Assembly (NCBI GenBank): GCA_012934845.2
Contig: WNNJ02000013.1
Location: 29,403 to 93,402, forward strand
Length of the DNA: 64,000 nt
Source of the DNA: Pomphorhynchus laevis
Lineage: Eukaryota > Acanthocephala > Palaeacanthocephala > Echinorhynchida > Pomphorhynchidae
Direction of reading: 5' to 3'
In this document: positions 1-11,439 of the stretch, piece by piece
How the letters are laid out: each line of letters begins with the position of its first letter
How positions within the stretch are numbered: the stretch's first letter is position 1
Position numbers and translations under genes: made by a program
The notes under the pieces: model-generated
Database searches by the model: none
The model's input: only the letters and a program-made list of their open reading frames with translations
Told to the model about the DNA's origin: nothing

Positions 1-628
1 CTTAAACTCCTTCGTCAGTGACAATGCCCGCTCGTCTAACTTGAATTCTCCGTGGCATCTGCCGTATTCACCAGCTTATCAACTTCCGTTCCTGTATGTA
101 TCTCTTTCATTGCTCATCTTCCCGTAAATTAATTACTGCCTCAGCCTATTCGCCATTTCTCCAAAATCCATCATCCTACAGCTACAGCGCATCATAAACT
201 CCGCTGTTCAAGTGCTCCTACTTCTCAGTCGCCTTGACCACACATCCTCATATATTGCCCAACTCTCCTGCCACACCATCCACATCCACACACAACTCCG
301 CCGTCTTCTCGTAACTTTTCGTCTTATCGCTGTCGGCTCTCCATAGTTCATCAACCTCCCAATCTTAGACGACATTCGATCCACCTCTCTATCACTGCGT
401 TCCCGTAATTCCCTTTTAATCCACGTTCCCAATTACTCCGACAGCCACGGTCTCCGATCTTCCCTCGTTGCCGTCCCACTCTTCTGGAATCAACTTCCTC
501 TCGACGTCCGCCGCGCTCCCTCCTTTATCACATTCAAACACCTCCTCCGTTCACACCTTCTCGACACCTAATTCACAGTCTTGTTTTGTAGTGGTCATGT
601 AAGCGTGCGCCGGGACCCATTTGCCAAA
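1..628 (+). mobile_element. L2-like LINE, 3' end of ORF2 and tail (cut by window edge)
   Basis: The plus strand encodes, in broken frames, the C-terminal end of an L2-type ORF2. The stretch near 480-570 reads as the typical LINE end (LPLDVRR-like, then SFITFKHLLRSHLLDT-like), matching the intact reading of the copy at 56.5-57.1 kb on the minus strand. It ends in the family tail: a short hairpin-forming stretch (GCGTGCGC...) and an ATTTGCC end at about 600-628. Several stops interrupt the frame, so it is a dead copy. The left part lies outside the window. The opposite-strand open frame at 208-432 is a shadow. Family assignment (L2/CR1 group) rests on the RT of sister copies. Confidence 0.75.
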
Positions 629-1480
629 GAGAAGCCATAATCATGACGAAGACGATGGAGAAGAATCGAGTGATCGACGATGTCAAAAGCAGAGGAGATA
701 TCACGAGAAACTATGACACTACATAATTTATGATCGCGCGAGATGAGTAAGTCATTATAAACTTTAAGACATGCAATTTCAGTAGAGTGATTAGAGCGAA
801 AAGCGGCTTGGAAGGGAGGAAACAAGTTAGAGGAAAAGAGATATGTATTAACTTGCTTGAGAACGAGACGCTTAAGGAGTTTAGAGAGGGTTGGGAGAAG
901 TGAGATTGGACGGTACGAAGATGGTAGTGAGGAGTCGAGAGATTGCTTTTTGTGGAGAGGAGGAACAGTGGCGCATTTCCAGTAGGATGGAAATGTACGG
1001 CTACGGATGGACGAGTTGAACAATGTGATTAGGAAGGGTGAGATAGAGGAGCAGATATTTTTAAGCAAGTTAGTGGGAATTGGGTCAGGAGAGGTTTTAT
1101 TAGGTAATGACAGCAGAACCGAAGAAACTTCATCAGACGAAACGGGAAGAAGGTGGAATAGTTCTGGGAGTGAAGTATTTAAGGAAAAGAGAGGATATAA
1201 GGTGTATATGTAAGGACTTATGCTACAAAGGGTAGATGATCATAAAAAAATTGAGTTAAAGATTTTCCAATAATATTTAGAGTTGGAAGACGACTCGAGT
1301 TGATTTCGCCAAAATAGTACGCTAAGTAAGCATAAGAATGAGATGGAAACGGCAGAGAGAAATATAGGAAGCACGAAGATTTTGAATGAGTGAGTTTGGA
1401 GAACGTTTAAAAAAACTATTTAACAAAGCACATGAAAAGTGTGACGGAGTCGACTCTTAGAAAGACTACAGTTGGAAGTG
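629..1480 (-). mobile_element. L2-like LINE, internal ORF2 fragment (RT fingers/palm)
   Basis: The minus strand reads from 1480 down to 629 as an internal piece of L2-like ORF2. The open part (about 1068-629) holds the RT N-terminal half: YRPISLLPTLSKLLKRLVL, the NHSTEIACLKVYNDLL box and the first catalytic block DISSAFDIVDHSILLHRLR. It aligns with 5745-6600 of the longer copy at 4.57-8.59 kb, including the noncoding linker upstream of RT. Both the 5' part (ORF1, nuclease) and the 3' part (YADD half, tail) are missing. It abuts the plus-strand copy at 1-628 tail to middle, which could be a chance neighbouring insertion or a local rearrangement. Non-functional. Confidence 0.75.
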
Positions 1481-1489
1481 TACCAAAAT

Positions 1490-1700
1490 ATAATATTATT
1501 TTAGTGCAATATAAGTAGTGTACAAAAATCGTAAGTATTTTTAATTTGAAAATTAATTTCTTTTGTGTGTTCTAAAAATTCTTTTGTAGAATTAATACTA
1601 AAATAGTGTTTTATACCAGTATTAATTTCGATTACCTTGCAATATTTTTTAAAGTGTGCTTTAATTACTTTAAGTATTTTATTCATATAAACTGTGAGTG
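1490..1700 (-). mobile_element. Penelope-like element, RT fragment
   Basis: The minus strand reads MNKILKVIKAHFKKYCKVI followed by an INTGIKHYFSINST-like stretch and ends at a NTYDFCTL-type block. The same peptide start and nucleotide sequence recur at 34.3-34.5 kb, where they follow the YWNPKLHKNPIKPRF block typical of Penelope-like RT. This is an internal scrap of about 200 bp from that family. It carries no nuclease domain and cannot be autonomous. Confidence 0.6.
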
Positions 1701-2157
1701 GTTTACAAAAATAAGAAAATCAAATGAATTTCTTTAAAACATTTTAAATAAAACAAATAAATTCATCTAAAATAAATAAAATCCAATTTACGGAATAGAA
1801 TATAATGAAGATCTTATTTGCTTGTTCCCCCAAGTGAAAAATTCTATAATGTGCTCGCATTTATACTTTATATAATTAGAAAATACTATATACTTGTAAA
1901 ACAATACTTAGCCGCTTTACCTCATTTGCGCACTAACTCCTTTTTTGTTCTCTTTTTACTCTTTAGCAACCCCCTTTGCCGTCTTAATGTTTCATCGAAA
2001 AATAATATATTTTATATTTTTCAATAATTTTCAATAACAACGTGTTTCTGAGTAGAAAAGGGTATAGCAAATGAAATTAGACAAATTAAAGAGGTTAAAT
2101 AGAATTTAAGAGGTAAAGGGGATAAAATGAAGTTATATTTTCTAAATTAGTTTAATA
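1701..2157. other. AT-rich stretch without recognised content
   Basis: No coding sequence, repeat structure or RNA gene that I can support. A 69-codon open frame at 1818-2027 has no recognisable motif and composition like the surrounding AT-rich DNA, so I do not call it a gene. Confidence 0.5.
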
Positions 2158-2205
2158 AAAATTTATTTAACATGACAATTACGTGCCAGCTGCACGCGTA
2201 AAAGA
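2158..2205 (-). repeat. Isolated L2-like 3' tail
   Basis: A stretch of about 48 bp matches only the last bases of the L2-like family: ATTTATTTAACATGACAATT, then CGTGCCAGCTGCACG. The second part is a perfect 5-bp hairpin (CGTGC / GCACG), the same structure as in the longer copies at 2.29, 4.59 and 56.52 kb but with different loop bases. It is best explained as an extremely 5'-truncated insertion. Confidence 0.6.
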
Positions 2206-2285
2206 GGTATAGAAGGATTAAAGTAAGATATGACAAATATTAGGATAATTTTTGAGGGGAAACTGCCGTATCTCTGGTTTAAAAA

Positions 2286-2505
2286 AGTTTATTTAACGTG
2301 GCAAATGCGTGCCAGCGCACGCTTACATGACCACAACAAAACAAAAATGTAAATCATGTGTCGAGAAGGTGTGAACGGAGGAGGTGTTTGAATGTGATAA
2401 AGGAGGGAGCGCGGCGGACGTCGAGAGGTAGTTGATTCCAGGCGAGTGAGGCGGCGATGAAGAAGGATCAGAGATCATAGTTGTTGGAGTAATTGGTTTG
2501 AGAAA
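2286..2505 (-). mobile_element. L2-like LINE, short 5'-truncated 3' end
   Basis: Reading on the minus strand, this is the last 220 bp or so of the L2-like family: the NYLSTSAALPPLSHSNTSSV-type reading (a frame-shifted version of the LINE C-terminus), a short 3' UTR and the tail with the GCGTGC/GCACGC hairpin followed by TTAAATAAA. It is closely similar to 56.52-56.73 kb. It joins the plus-strand CR1-like end that starts at about 2510. Confidence 0.75.
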
Positions 2506-2509
2506 CAAA

Positions 2510-2835
2510 TTGGTTATCAACGATAGACAGAGACCATCCCCTGTTGTTGAGGATATCGACCTATGGTCGCAGTTCACGGTTGGATCGGTTGTCTCATCAT
2601 TGTGCAAATGCTTGGAATCGACTACCGTCGGAAATCGTGATGGCCACAGACGTTAAGACATTCAAGACTGCTCTCATAAATTGGACGATTAACCGTGAGA
2701 ATAATAAAGATGACCTCTTTTATTGATATTTTTATATTGATTTTGGTGTATATAATGATGATTTCTTGTGATCGAGCGAAACGGCTTTATAGCCAATGCT
2801 TGCTTGTAATAATAGTCTATTATTATGTTTGTTTT
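2510..2835 (+). mobile_element. CR1-like LINE, 3' end
   Basis: The plus strand reads RLDRLSHHCANAWNRLPSEI, followed by a VMATDVKTFKTALINW stretch and a stop at 2726. This is the standard C-terminus of CR1-group ORF2: compare LSHRALNVWNSLPEDVVNAT in the complete element at 44.4-47.3 kb. A 3' UTR of about 110 bp follows, ending near AATAATAGTCTATTATTATG. Everything upstream is missing, so this is a 5'-truncated copy. Confidence 0.7.
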
Positions 2836-4574
2836 CTAAGCGAGCAAGGAAAAATCTGCGAGTGACTTGCACTTGACTTCATCTACACAAGTCATTATCA
2901 GTTCTGATGAAAGCAGTTGATATTTAAAATATAATTTTTGGCAGGCAATTAGCATTAAAAATTCATTAAACATTTTATTCACTTGGTCAATCGAGAAATA
3001 ACACAAAATGTACTTACGGGAAGATTAAAGTAATGTTTGAAAAGTTAAATTAAAATAATAAAAATAGAGAACCTAGATAATTATAATATGGATAAACGTG
3101 TGGTTCAAATACATATTCTAATTTCCTTAGAATTGAAGCTTGGTGTAGTATATGATTATATTTCTGAAGTTATTCTTCGAAATCAATCACAAACTGGCAA
3201 GATAGACAACTTCTTTAAGATGTGGTTAAATGACGACTTTAAGATATAGTCATCATTTCTAAAAACCTGTCAACTTACGGTAGAATTCATTAGATAAGGT
3301 TTTTGACGTTATTATAATAAATCAACTCACTACATGGTAAGTCATCTTAAATTGTGATTATGTTTCTCCAAAGTTCCACTAATTATTTAAGGCAAATATA
3401 TTTCAGCTCAAAAATAAGCTTATCGACATTAAAATATCGATCGGCTTAAAACCGAATCATTTAACCAAGCAAAATACATATCCATTTATTCTTGTGGCGC
3501 AACAATTAAACTCAACACAATTATCGCTATAATCGATCATCTTAAAATTTTTGGAGATAAAAGTCGAACCCCGAACTTGAATAACGAGAAATAAAATCTA
3601 AAAATTCAGCCTAATTCCAAAACAATACCCAAGGTTAAATGTAATTTTGTCTACAAAGCCGAATATATTTAGTAATCGCTACCAGCAATTGCTCTAGATC
3701 GTGATTGTCACTCCAAACTGAAACTGTCTTGGTTAAAATTACGAAAATAATTTGAAAATACTTTACTTTAAAAGTGTTCAACAACGGATTAAACGTTGCG
3801 CATTGACACAGACTCAGAAGTTGAAAACAAAAGATGAAATAACCTAGAGCGAAATTCTATTGTTCTTGAGGACACAGTGTGCTCAATAGGGGTGTGAGGT
3901 ACACATTAATACAAAAATCTACATCTTAATGTGATGTCGTTACTAACAAATTACGGAAGAACATTCGTCGCGCAAAAGGTAGGAAGAAAAGTATTGCGTT
4001 GAGCAATAAAGATACACACCAGGTTTTCTTGAATTAGGAATTATTCATATTTGTTAGTTTAAAAGCGATAAATTCTAAATTTGCAAATTAAGATTGAAAT
4101 AATGAAGATTAATAAAGGTATAACCAATATTTTAAAATATAGACTTTGAAAATACGGTGTTAATGTACGCAAATGGCAAAATATTAAAATCTAAAAGAAT
4201 TTGTGCATTTAATTCGTGCTTATTGAAACTGAAGGAATATCTGAATCAGCTATTGTTGACAGATAAATCCATCACTAAAGATGAAAAGGAGGCAGTTTGA
4301 ATCAAATAACAATTTTTGTAAAAAATTAAAATTATCAAATTATGTAATAAATTTTGTTAAGAAACTATTTAAAAGGATTATAATTAAGTTTCTTAATTAT
4401 AATAAAGTGTTCCAAGTTGAGGATCACATTCTACTGATTAAGAAACACAAGGAATAATATCGGAAGAGACTAAAATTATTACTTATTGAAAAAACGTTTA
4501 GGAAGAGACTATAAAATTATATCTGACTGAAAAACGTACTGACTGAAAAAGAAAACCCGCTTACATACACCACT
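2836..4574. other. AT-rich gene-free stretch
   Basis: About 1.7 kb with no open frame of note on either strand, no clear direct or inverted repeats and no homology to the other elements in the window that I can see. It may be unique host intergenic DNA or a fully decayed repeat. Confidence 0.5.
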
Positions 4575-4899
4575 AATATATGATAATAATTTATTTAATG
4601 TGGCAAATGCGTGACAGCTGCACGCTTACATGACCACTAACAAAAAAAGAACAGCAAAAGTCAAACAGATAAATTAGTTAAATTGTTTAAATGTCATCGG
4701 ATTTGGCGTTTGAAACACGACATTGATATTGATTGACGGATATGAATGGGGAGATGATTCCACGTAAGAGGAGCAGCCACAAGGAAGGTGCGGAAGTCAA
4801 AAGAGGTCGAGTAGTTTGGTACATGTAAAGGAATTAACGGAAACGCAAAGAACAGTAATCAGGACGAGAATTGTCGAGAAAAGGAATGTTGAGAAATGA

Positions 4900-7690
4900 A
4901 GGGTTAGGAAAAGTTACAAGGCGGAAAGCAATGAGAAGAAGACGAATTTAAACCCGACAATAAATGGTAGGCAAATCGACAGAAGCAAGATGGTAGGATG
5001 TATGATCAAAACGACGAAGACGTAGGAGAATTCGCACGGCTGCGTAGATGATGCGTTGTAGTGGAAGAAAAGTGGATTTAAGTGAGTTGGAATATATACT
5101 GAGACAATAATCGAGTCTAAAAAAGGAGAGAATATATGAGTCATACAAGGGAAATCGATCAAACTACGAATTTGACAGATGTTGCGGAGAATCAAGGTAT
5201 ATGAGCGTACTTTATCTCTAAAAAAGGTTTAAGTGAAAATCTGTTGTCGAAATAGAAGCCTAGGAAAACGAGATTGCCAACGATAGGAAGAATTGTAGAA
5301 TTTAATGATACGGAGTGAAGTTCTAAGCCAGGGGCGCTGAGGAAGGATCCACATTATTTTGGATTTATTAGGATTCAGAGTAAGACGAAGAGAATAAAGA
5401 TGATTGAAAATTGAAGCAAGACAGTTGGAAGCCATAACACTAAGAACATAAATACGATATTCCGGTGCATGAGCATAGATGATAATGTCATCAGCATATT
5501 GCATAACATTGAAATTAAATGTATGAGAAATAGAATACAAATCACAGAGAAGAAGAGATAAAAGCAAAGGGCCTATTAAGAGATAAAATCAAAGGGCCGA
5601 ATGGAGCCTTGTATTCCACAAGGCTCCATACAGAGCCTTGTGGAATACCAGACGGGATTGAAGAATGATGGGAAAGAGAAGAGTTAGAACAAACGCGGAA
5701 AGTACGGTTTGATAGATATGAAGAAAATTAAGCCACGGTGGTAAAGAGAGGCCATAATCATGACGAAGACGATGGAGAAGAATCGAGTGATCGACGATCT
5801 CAAAAGCAGAGGAGATATCAAGAGAAACTATGACACTACATAATTTTTGATCGCGCGAGATGAGTAAGTCGTTATAAACTTTAAGACATGCAATTTCAGT
5901 AGAGTGATTAGAGCGAAAAGCAGCTTGGAAGAAAGGAAACAAGTTGGACGAAAATATATATGCATTAACTTGCTTGAGAACAAGACGCTCCAAGAGTTTG
6001 GAGAGGGTTGGGAGAAGTGTGATAGGACGGTACGAAGATAATAGGGAGAAGTCGAGAGATTTATTTTTGAGAAGAGGAAGAACAGTGGCTCATTTCCAGT
6101 AGGAAGGAAATGTGCGGCTGCGGATAGACAAGTTGAACAATGTGGTTAGGAAGGGTGAGATATATTAGCAAATGGTTTAATCAAGTAGGTGTGAATCGGA
6201 TCATAATGAGATGTTTTATTAAGTAATGGCAGAATAACCGAAGAAACTTCATCAGACGAAACGGGAAGAAGGTGGAATAGTTCTGGGAGGGAAGTATATA
6301 AAGAGAAGAGAGGATACAAGGTGTATATGTGCAGAAGAGAAAGTAAATTAGATAGCTTAGTTTGTAGATAAGGAAATTTATTAGAACTTATGTTACAAGG
6401 GGTAGATGATCATGAAAGAATTGAGTTTAAGATTTTCCAATAATATTTAGTGTTGGAAGAGGATTCGAGTTGATTTCGCCAAAAGAGGACGCTAAGTACG
6501 TACGGCAGAGAGAAAGATATGAAGTACGGAGATTTGGAGCGAATGCGGTTGGAGAACGTTTAAGAAACGATTAAACACATGAAAAAAGTGACGGAGCCGA
6601 CGCTTAGAAAGACTACAGGCTGAATCAAACCAGGGAGCATGCCCCGTCCGTTGAAAACGTCGTGGTCGAATAGCCAGGAGGTTATTAAGGATGTTCGTAA
6701 GTTCAGAATCAAACAGAATAAAGAGATCACCAGGAGAGAGATTATTAAGAGGAGATGAAAAGATTGAAGAATTGAGTAAGGCTGTGCAGAGAATAAGGAT
6801 ATCCAGAAGTTTACAGGGTCGACTTGGTGTAGATAACGGTGGAGGTGGTGAAGGAGGATTGGGACGAGTAAGAGTAAGAGTGACAATAAAATGATCGGAC
6901 AAGCCAGGATCAGTAATTGACAAGGAGGTATAGTCATTGAAGCAATTAGGAACAGCAATAATGTCGAGAGCACCGCCGAAAATATGAGTTGGGCTTGTTG
7001 AAAGTAATTTATAGTAAAAATCGTAAAAAGATTAGTTAAAGTGATAGAGTCAGAGTCAGCCGGGCGATCAAGACGAATGTTAAAGTCACCGAGAACAAAA
7101 GAAGGAGTATAAGACAATGAACAGTGAGACATAATATCTGCAAGGTCGTTAGAGAACATACGTGAGGGGGCAACTGAACCTGGACGGTATACAATCACAA
7201 GTTCCATAGGGAAAGGAGTTGATAATCTGCATATGAGTAATCCGAACGATGTACTATATGTTAATGTTAATTTTACGTAGAGACTGGGTGACGAGCAATG
7301 ACAACAATACCGCCATGGTTAGAATTAGTAGATGTATGAGAGGCAATTGGACGAGCTGATTCAACTAGAGAAAAATCAGAGCGACATAGACGACGAATAG
7401 CAAGATCGTCGGAGTTAGACTGCCATATTCGATAATGCATAGAATATCGATAGATAATTGATCGAAGATATCAAAGAGCATATAAGCTTTATGAAGAATG
7501 GAGCGAGTGTTGAATAGACTAAGACGAAAAGTATGCTCAGGAGCGAGATTGACTAGCGAAGAAAACAAGGGGAGAGATGGGACGCCATCGGATTTTTGGC
7601 CTTGTGTGTACAACGTGAAAATTTCCGCTGATTTGACGTATTTATAACGATGATTCGCCGTTTGTTTCACGTCGATGTTTCTCAATGCGA
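4900..7690 (-). pseudogene. L2-like ORF2: APE nuclease and reverse transcriptase (broken)
   Basis: ORF2 of L2-type LINEs nicks the target DNA with an apurinic-like endonuclease and copies the element RNA at the nick. Here the nuclease starts near 7520 with LFNTRSILHKAYMLFDIFDQ, and GDFNIRLDRP marks its metal-binding core near 7080. The RT palm has SLDISSAFEIVDHSILLHRL near 5800 and QYADDIIIYAHAP near 5490. The end reads DYCLSIYSNSLKS then ILLRLRRFDHTSYHLASVDL near 5000-5100, matching the intact C-terminus at 56.6-57.0 kb. At least five frame breaks are visible. Product inactive. Confidence 0.75.
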
Positions 7691-7699
7691 GCTAAAGTG

Positions 7700-8580
7700 A
7701 GCTGGGCAATATCAGAAGGGGAACGGTCAGGAAAGATACGACAAGCAGACGCAGTGGAAAGAAGTTTAAAACGTTGAGAGAGTACTAGGGATGCATGGGA
7801 ATTATGTCGGAAAACGATTTTTAGGAGTGGAGGACTGATATGATTGGATTTAGTGGATTTGTATAATCGGATAAAATATACAGGAGCGATAGTATTGCAA
7901 AGGGATGAATTATCATCAGAGTGAATGGTTAAGAGGATAGACCTGAAAGCAGATACATTATCGAGGCGACATAGAGGAGAAGCAGATTCGTGAAGCTTTA
8001 AGTTAGATATGATAATGCATCGATCGCGCCAAGGAAAACGATTACGTGAAAATGGTGGACGGACATACCTGGTAGAAGTAGAGGCAGAAGAGCATGTAAC
8101 CGTGAGAATGACAGGGGTGCTAAGTGAAGAATTAAGATAGTTTTAAGCATGTGTGACAGCAATGGAGTATTAAATCGGTTGATCGAAAATCTTACTGGAT
8201 ATGATTTTGACGGAAGGATGTAAATTATTGGGAAGTGATACGGTTGGAGCATGTGTGACAGGAGTGGATTGTTGAATCGGTTGATCAGAGATGTTACTGG
8301 AGATGATTTTGACGGAAGGATGTAAATTATTGAGAAGTGATACGATGGAGGTAAAGTAAGGAGTACGTGAAAAGAAGAAAGAGGTATGAGATGTATTTAG
8401 ATGTGGGGAGGAATAGGAAAAACGAGGTACGAGATGAAGGCCTTTACTGTTTGCATTGTTATGAAGATAAAGATTAATGGAAGTTTTATCCGTAGTTAAA
8501 CAAGGAGTAGGTGTGAAAGAAGTTTCAAGAACGGCAAAAAGAAATATGGGCAAGAAGAAACGTGTGCAGTTATAAGTCAA
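7700..8580 (-). pseudogene. L2-like ORF1 (broken)
   Basis: A Ser/Thr/Pro/Asn-rich region: near 8440-8200 it reads DKTSINLYLHNNANSKGLHL and LLNNLHPSVKIISSNISDQP, and a near-repeat of the second peptide follows about 35 residues later. The same protein is encoded at 23.3-23.7 kb on the plus strand, which supports real coding ancestry. The downstream part (about 8030-7750) reads RFPWRDRCIIISNLKLHES and then PPLLKIVFRHNSHASLVLS, resembling the RNA-binding C-terminal domain of LINE ORF1 proteins. The upstream Cys finger seen in the sister copy at 11.6 kb is not present here. Broken by stops and shifts. Confidence 0.6.
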
Positions 8581-9714
8581 AGTCTTGAATCAAATCAAGT
8601 ACATTGTATTAAACCCGGATGTGATATTTGAACATCAGTAACAGGTTCGACTCATCAACTTTAATATCTCCAGATTAAAACATTATTAGGCGGCTACTGT
8701 CCGTCGGCTGAACTAGACTCATAACGTGCCTTGATTCAAACAGTGCAAAACAACCAAGCCTGCTTACATAATGAATCCTCCAATAAAGATATACCTATAA
8801 ATAATCTACCTTTTCGGAATAATTTATGCCCTACCCTGCCAATACAAAATGGAGCATCACCTATTAATAATTTACCTCTGGAAAATTTAGACCGTATCTC
8901 GCCAAGACAACATTGCACATCTATAAATAATTCATAAAATTAAATAAATAAATAAATAATATAAAATTCAGCTTATCATAGTAATTTATGCTCTGTTTTG
9001 TTAAAACAAGATTGTGCAGCATCTATACATCATTCATATCAAGATCAACAACAAAGTCAGGATACACTCGTTGTAGAGCCGACTGAACTATATAGTTACA
9101 AACACCATCTCAGACCTCAACTCCTTCAATTAAAATGTTCGAAATATGGCCGACACATCAGATCCTCTATCTCAACGCATTAATTTCAGTGAACATGCAT
9201 TTCCATCGAGTAATAATTTTAATTTTTATCCTGATCCAATTAGACTTTTAACAAACACTATTAATTCAGATGAAAGTCATTCGAAATTACTTCGGTTTAA
9301 TTCCCTGTTATCCTCCAACATAAGGTGATTAGAACGTCGTAAATATCAGTTTGAACGCAAACAATGTCTTCTGATAACAAACGTAATCGCCCTCGGCGAT
9401 TTTAACACGACCTTTGTTGATTGGGAATCATACTACCGCTAACGGATTGCGATGAAGAATACCTTAAAATTCGGAATTCCATTAATAATATAAACCTTTC
9501 CCAGCACATGAACATATATTCATTTATAGACATACACATATATTCGTTTCAGATGATCTGCTTCATGTTTATTAGAATCTGTCTTAGTTCATACTCCCAG
9601 ATTGTTCATAATTTCCATCTACTACCACCAATTGTCGAGAGAGATTATCAGGTTATTTTGATTACCATATCCCAAACAAAATCACCACATAAAAAGATTT
9701 TCCAAAAATTAAAT

Positions 9715-9900
9715 ACCTTAAAGCTGACTAATAACATTAAACAACAAAGAACTTAGAATGGAACCTTGAAATACTCCTTTTGGAAACGGAGCACATGTCG
9801 ACATATATTCACAGATTTTTACAGCAGTACGGTTTTTCAGCAGCAGTACGGTTACAGCATCAGTACGATTTTTACAGCAGCAGTACGGAATGATACACAT
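9715..9900 (-). repeat. Inverted RT fragment of the same CR1-like family
   Basis: The minus strand reads ICEYMSTCAPFPKGVFQGSI then LSSLLFN, nearly the same as GEYMSTWAPFPKGVFQGSIL on the plus strand at 10965-11025. About 110 bp is thus present twice in opposite orientation 1.1 kb apart. The inner part (9815-9890) is a slipped array of CAGCAGTACGG-like units. It could be a local inverted duplication or a second, tiny insertion. Confidence 0.6.
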
Positions 9901-10170
9901 ATATCATATTCTGCTAAATGTTAGCTGGCACAATCGTGATGTTTATGGTATTGAAGCAAGTTGGATTCACTTTCGTTATACTATAATAGAGCTATTATAC
10001 TTCTTCTCACCTATCAAACATAAAAAGAAAAATAAAATTCCGGCGTGGTCCGACATTGAGTTATAAAACCTGATAGATATTAGAAATCGCTCATTCGTCG
10101 ATTATAGAAATGACCGATTAGATTTTGTGGTTTATAGAGTCATACGTAATAAGGTTACTTTCATGAAGCG

Positions 10171-10345
10171 CAAGAAAAAATCCAGCTTTTTATCATGTCT
10201 ATGTTGTACAGCATAATCTAATCCATATGCTCTTTTTGGATTTCTCCGCTCTTTCATAAGCCTAAGGAAAAATCCAGATTTTTATCATGTCTATGTCGTA
10301 CAGCATAATCTAATCCATATGATCTTTTTGGATTTATCCGCTCTG
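10171..10345 (+). repeat. 87-bp direct repeat, two copies
   Basis: Two adjacent copies, about 10171-10256 and 10259-10345, share AAAAATCCAG, TTTTTATCATGTCTATG, GTACAGCATAATCTAATCCA and TCTTTTTGGATTT, with a few substitutions. It lies between the nuclease and RT parts of the CR1-like remnant and probably arose by local duplication after insertion. Confidence 0.8.
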
Positions 10346-11040
10346 TCAGGTCTACTCTTTACCCGAAACCATTGACACAATTCATTTCGATATAAGCGAT
10401 ATTCTGTTTGATTTAAATTGACTACCTCGTTCAATGTTTTCGGAACCTGACGGTATCCCTACCATACTATTTCTTGAGTTAGCGACTGTTGTTGCCGAAC
10501 CTCTTTTGCTTATATTTCAACACTTAATTACATTCATTACTATTCCTTCTAACTGGAGGAAATATATTATCATACCACTATTTAAGAAAGGCAATCGATA
10601 CCTTGCCTCAAGTTAAATACCAATAAGTTTTTCATGCATAGCCTGTAAAGTGATGGAGCGCGTTGTTATGTGGTTTCTATCACATCACCTCAAACTTAAT
10701 AGCATTCTCTGCAACAACCAACACGAATTTAGGCAGGGTCGCTCTACATTAACAAATCTAATTACTGCCCGTAATAGTTGAACTGCCGCACGGTAGCCAA
10801 ACTCAAATATTGATGTCCTTTTCTTCGATTTGTCAAAGGCGTTCGATATAGTCTTTCACGGTATTCTTCTTGATGATCTAATGAAATGTGCTGTTAATGG
10901 TTCACTTCTTGAGTGGATCCGCAAATTCCTCACTAACCATACTGCTACTGTAAAAATCGGTGAATATATGTCGACATGGGCTCCGTTTCCAAAAGGAGTC
11001 TTTCAAGGTTCCATTCTGTCCCTTGTTGTTTAATGTTATT

Positions 11041-11290
11041 ATTAATTTACAAGACAAAGCCCTAAGGCTGTTCAACCTGCTCACCAAAACATAAGAAGAA
11101 TTAAAAAAGTACGGTCAAAATTTTTGAAATTGTAGTCAATCTGTCGGGTATGCCATTCCAATCGTTTCTTGGTCGGGATAGCGTATCTATTCCAAAAGTC
11201 TCTTTTTGAATGTAACAATACTGTCACCACGTACTAAAAATTTTTCTTGGTTTAAAAAATTTTCATGGTTTTTATTAATTCTTACATTCT
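11041..11290. other. No recognised content
   Basis: About 250 bp between the CR1-like remnant and the 20-bp repeat array. No open frame or repeat unit is visible. It may be the upstream part of the L2-like leader that follows. Confidence 0.4.
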
Positions 11291-11430
11291 AGATTTTTAC
11301 TGCCAGTTCCAGATTTTTCCTGTCAGTTCCAGATTTTTCCTGTCAATTCCAGATTTTTCCTGTCGGTTCCAGATTTTTCCTGCCAATTTCAGATTTTTCT
11401 TGTCGGTTACAGATTTTTCCTGTCAGTTCC
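11291..11430 (+). repeat. 20-bp tandem repeat (7 units), probable L2-like 5' leader
   Basis: Seven direct units of 20 bp with consensus AGATTTTTCCTGTCAGTTCC; units differ at 1-4 positions. They sit about 150 bp upstream of an L2-like ORF1 reading on the same strand, so they are likely part of the element's 5' UTR, where LINEs keep their internal promoter. The open frame through them (11265-11465) is a repeat artefact. Confidence 0.8.
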
Positions 11431-11439
11431 GCTCTCTAC

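Larger units (their letters stand above)
4575..8585 (-). mobile_element. L2-like LINE, near full length, decayed
   Basis: The longest L2-like copy here, about 4 kb on the minus strand. From its 5' end at about 8585 it carries ORF1 (to about 7700), ORF2 with an APE-type nuclease (about 7690-6600), RT (about 6170-5230) and C-terminal part (to about 4900), then a 3' UTR and the family tail with the GCGTG/CACGC hairpin at about 4600-4640. Many stops and frameshifts break both ORFs. The fragments at 1-1480, 2.29-2.50, 11.4-12.8, 23.26-23.71 and 56.52-57.84 kb all align to parts of it. The 5' end abuts the start of the plus-strand CR1-like element at about 8590. Confidence 0.8.
8586..11040 (+). mobile_element. 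CR1-like LINE, decayed, with internal rearrangement
   Basis: Plus-strand remnant of a CR1-group LINE. At about 8600-8640 an ORF1 Cys finger start (VHCIKPGCDI) is visible, followed by Asn/Ser-rich ORF1 remains to about 9330. ORF2 begins near 9380: VIALGDFNTTFVDWES is an APE nuclease core motif. After a rearranged part (inverted RT piece 9715-9900, 87-bp direct repeat 10171-10345) the RT continues at about 10430-11035: NWRKYIIIPLFKKGN, CKVMERVV, NQHEFRQGRSTLTNLITAR, FFDLSKAFDIVFHGILLDDL and GVFQGSILS. It stops before the YADD block, and no 3' end is seen. Broken by numerous stops; non-functional. Confidence 0.65.

Noticed and set aside
1-1480. Twin-priming inversion of one L2-like insertion
   Set aside because: In twin priming the inverted 5' piece lies upstream of the 3' piece; here the inverted piece follows the 3' tail, so two separate insertions or a rearrangement fit better.
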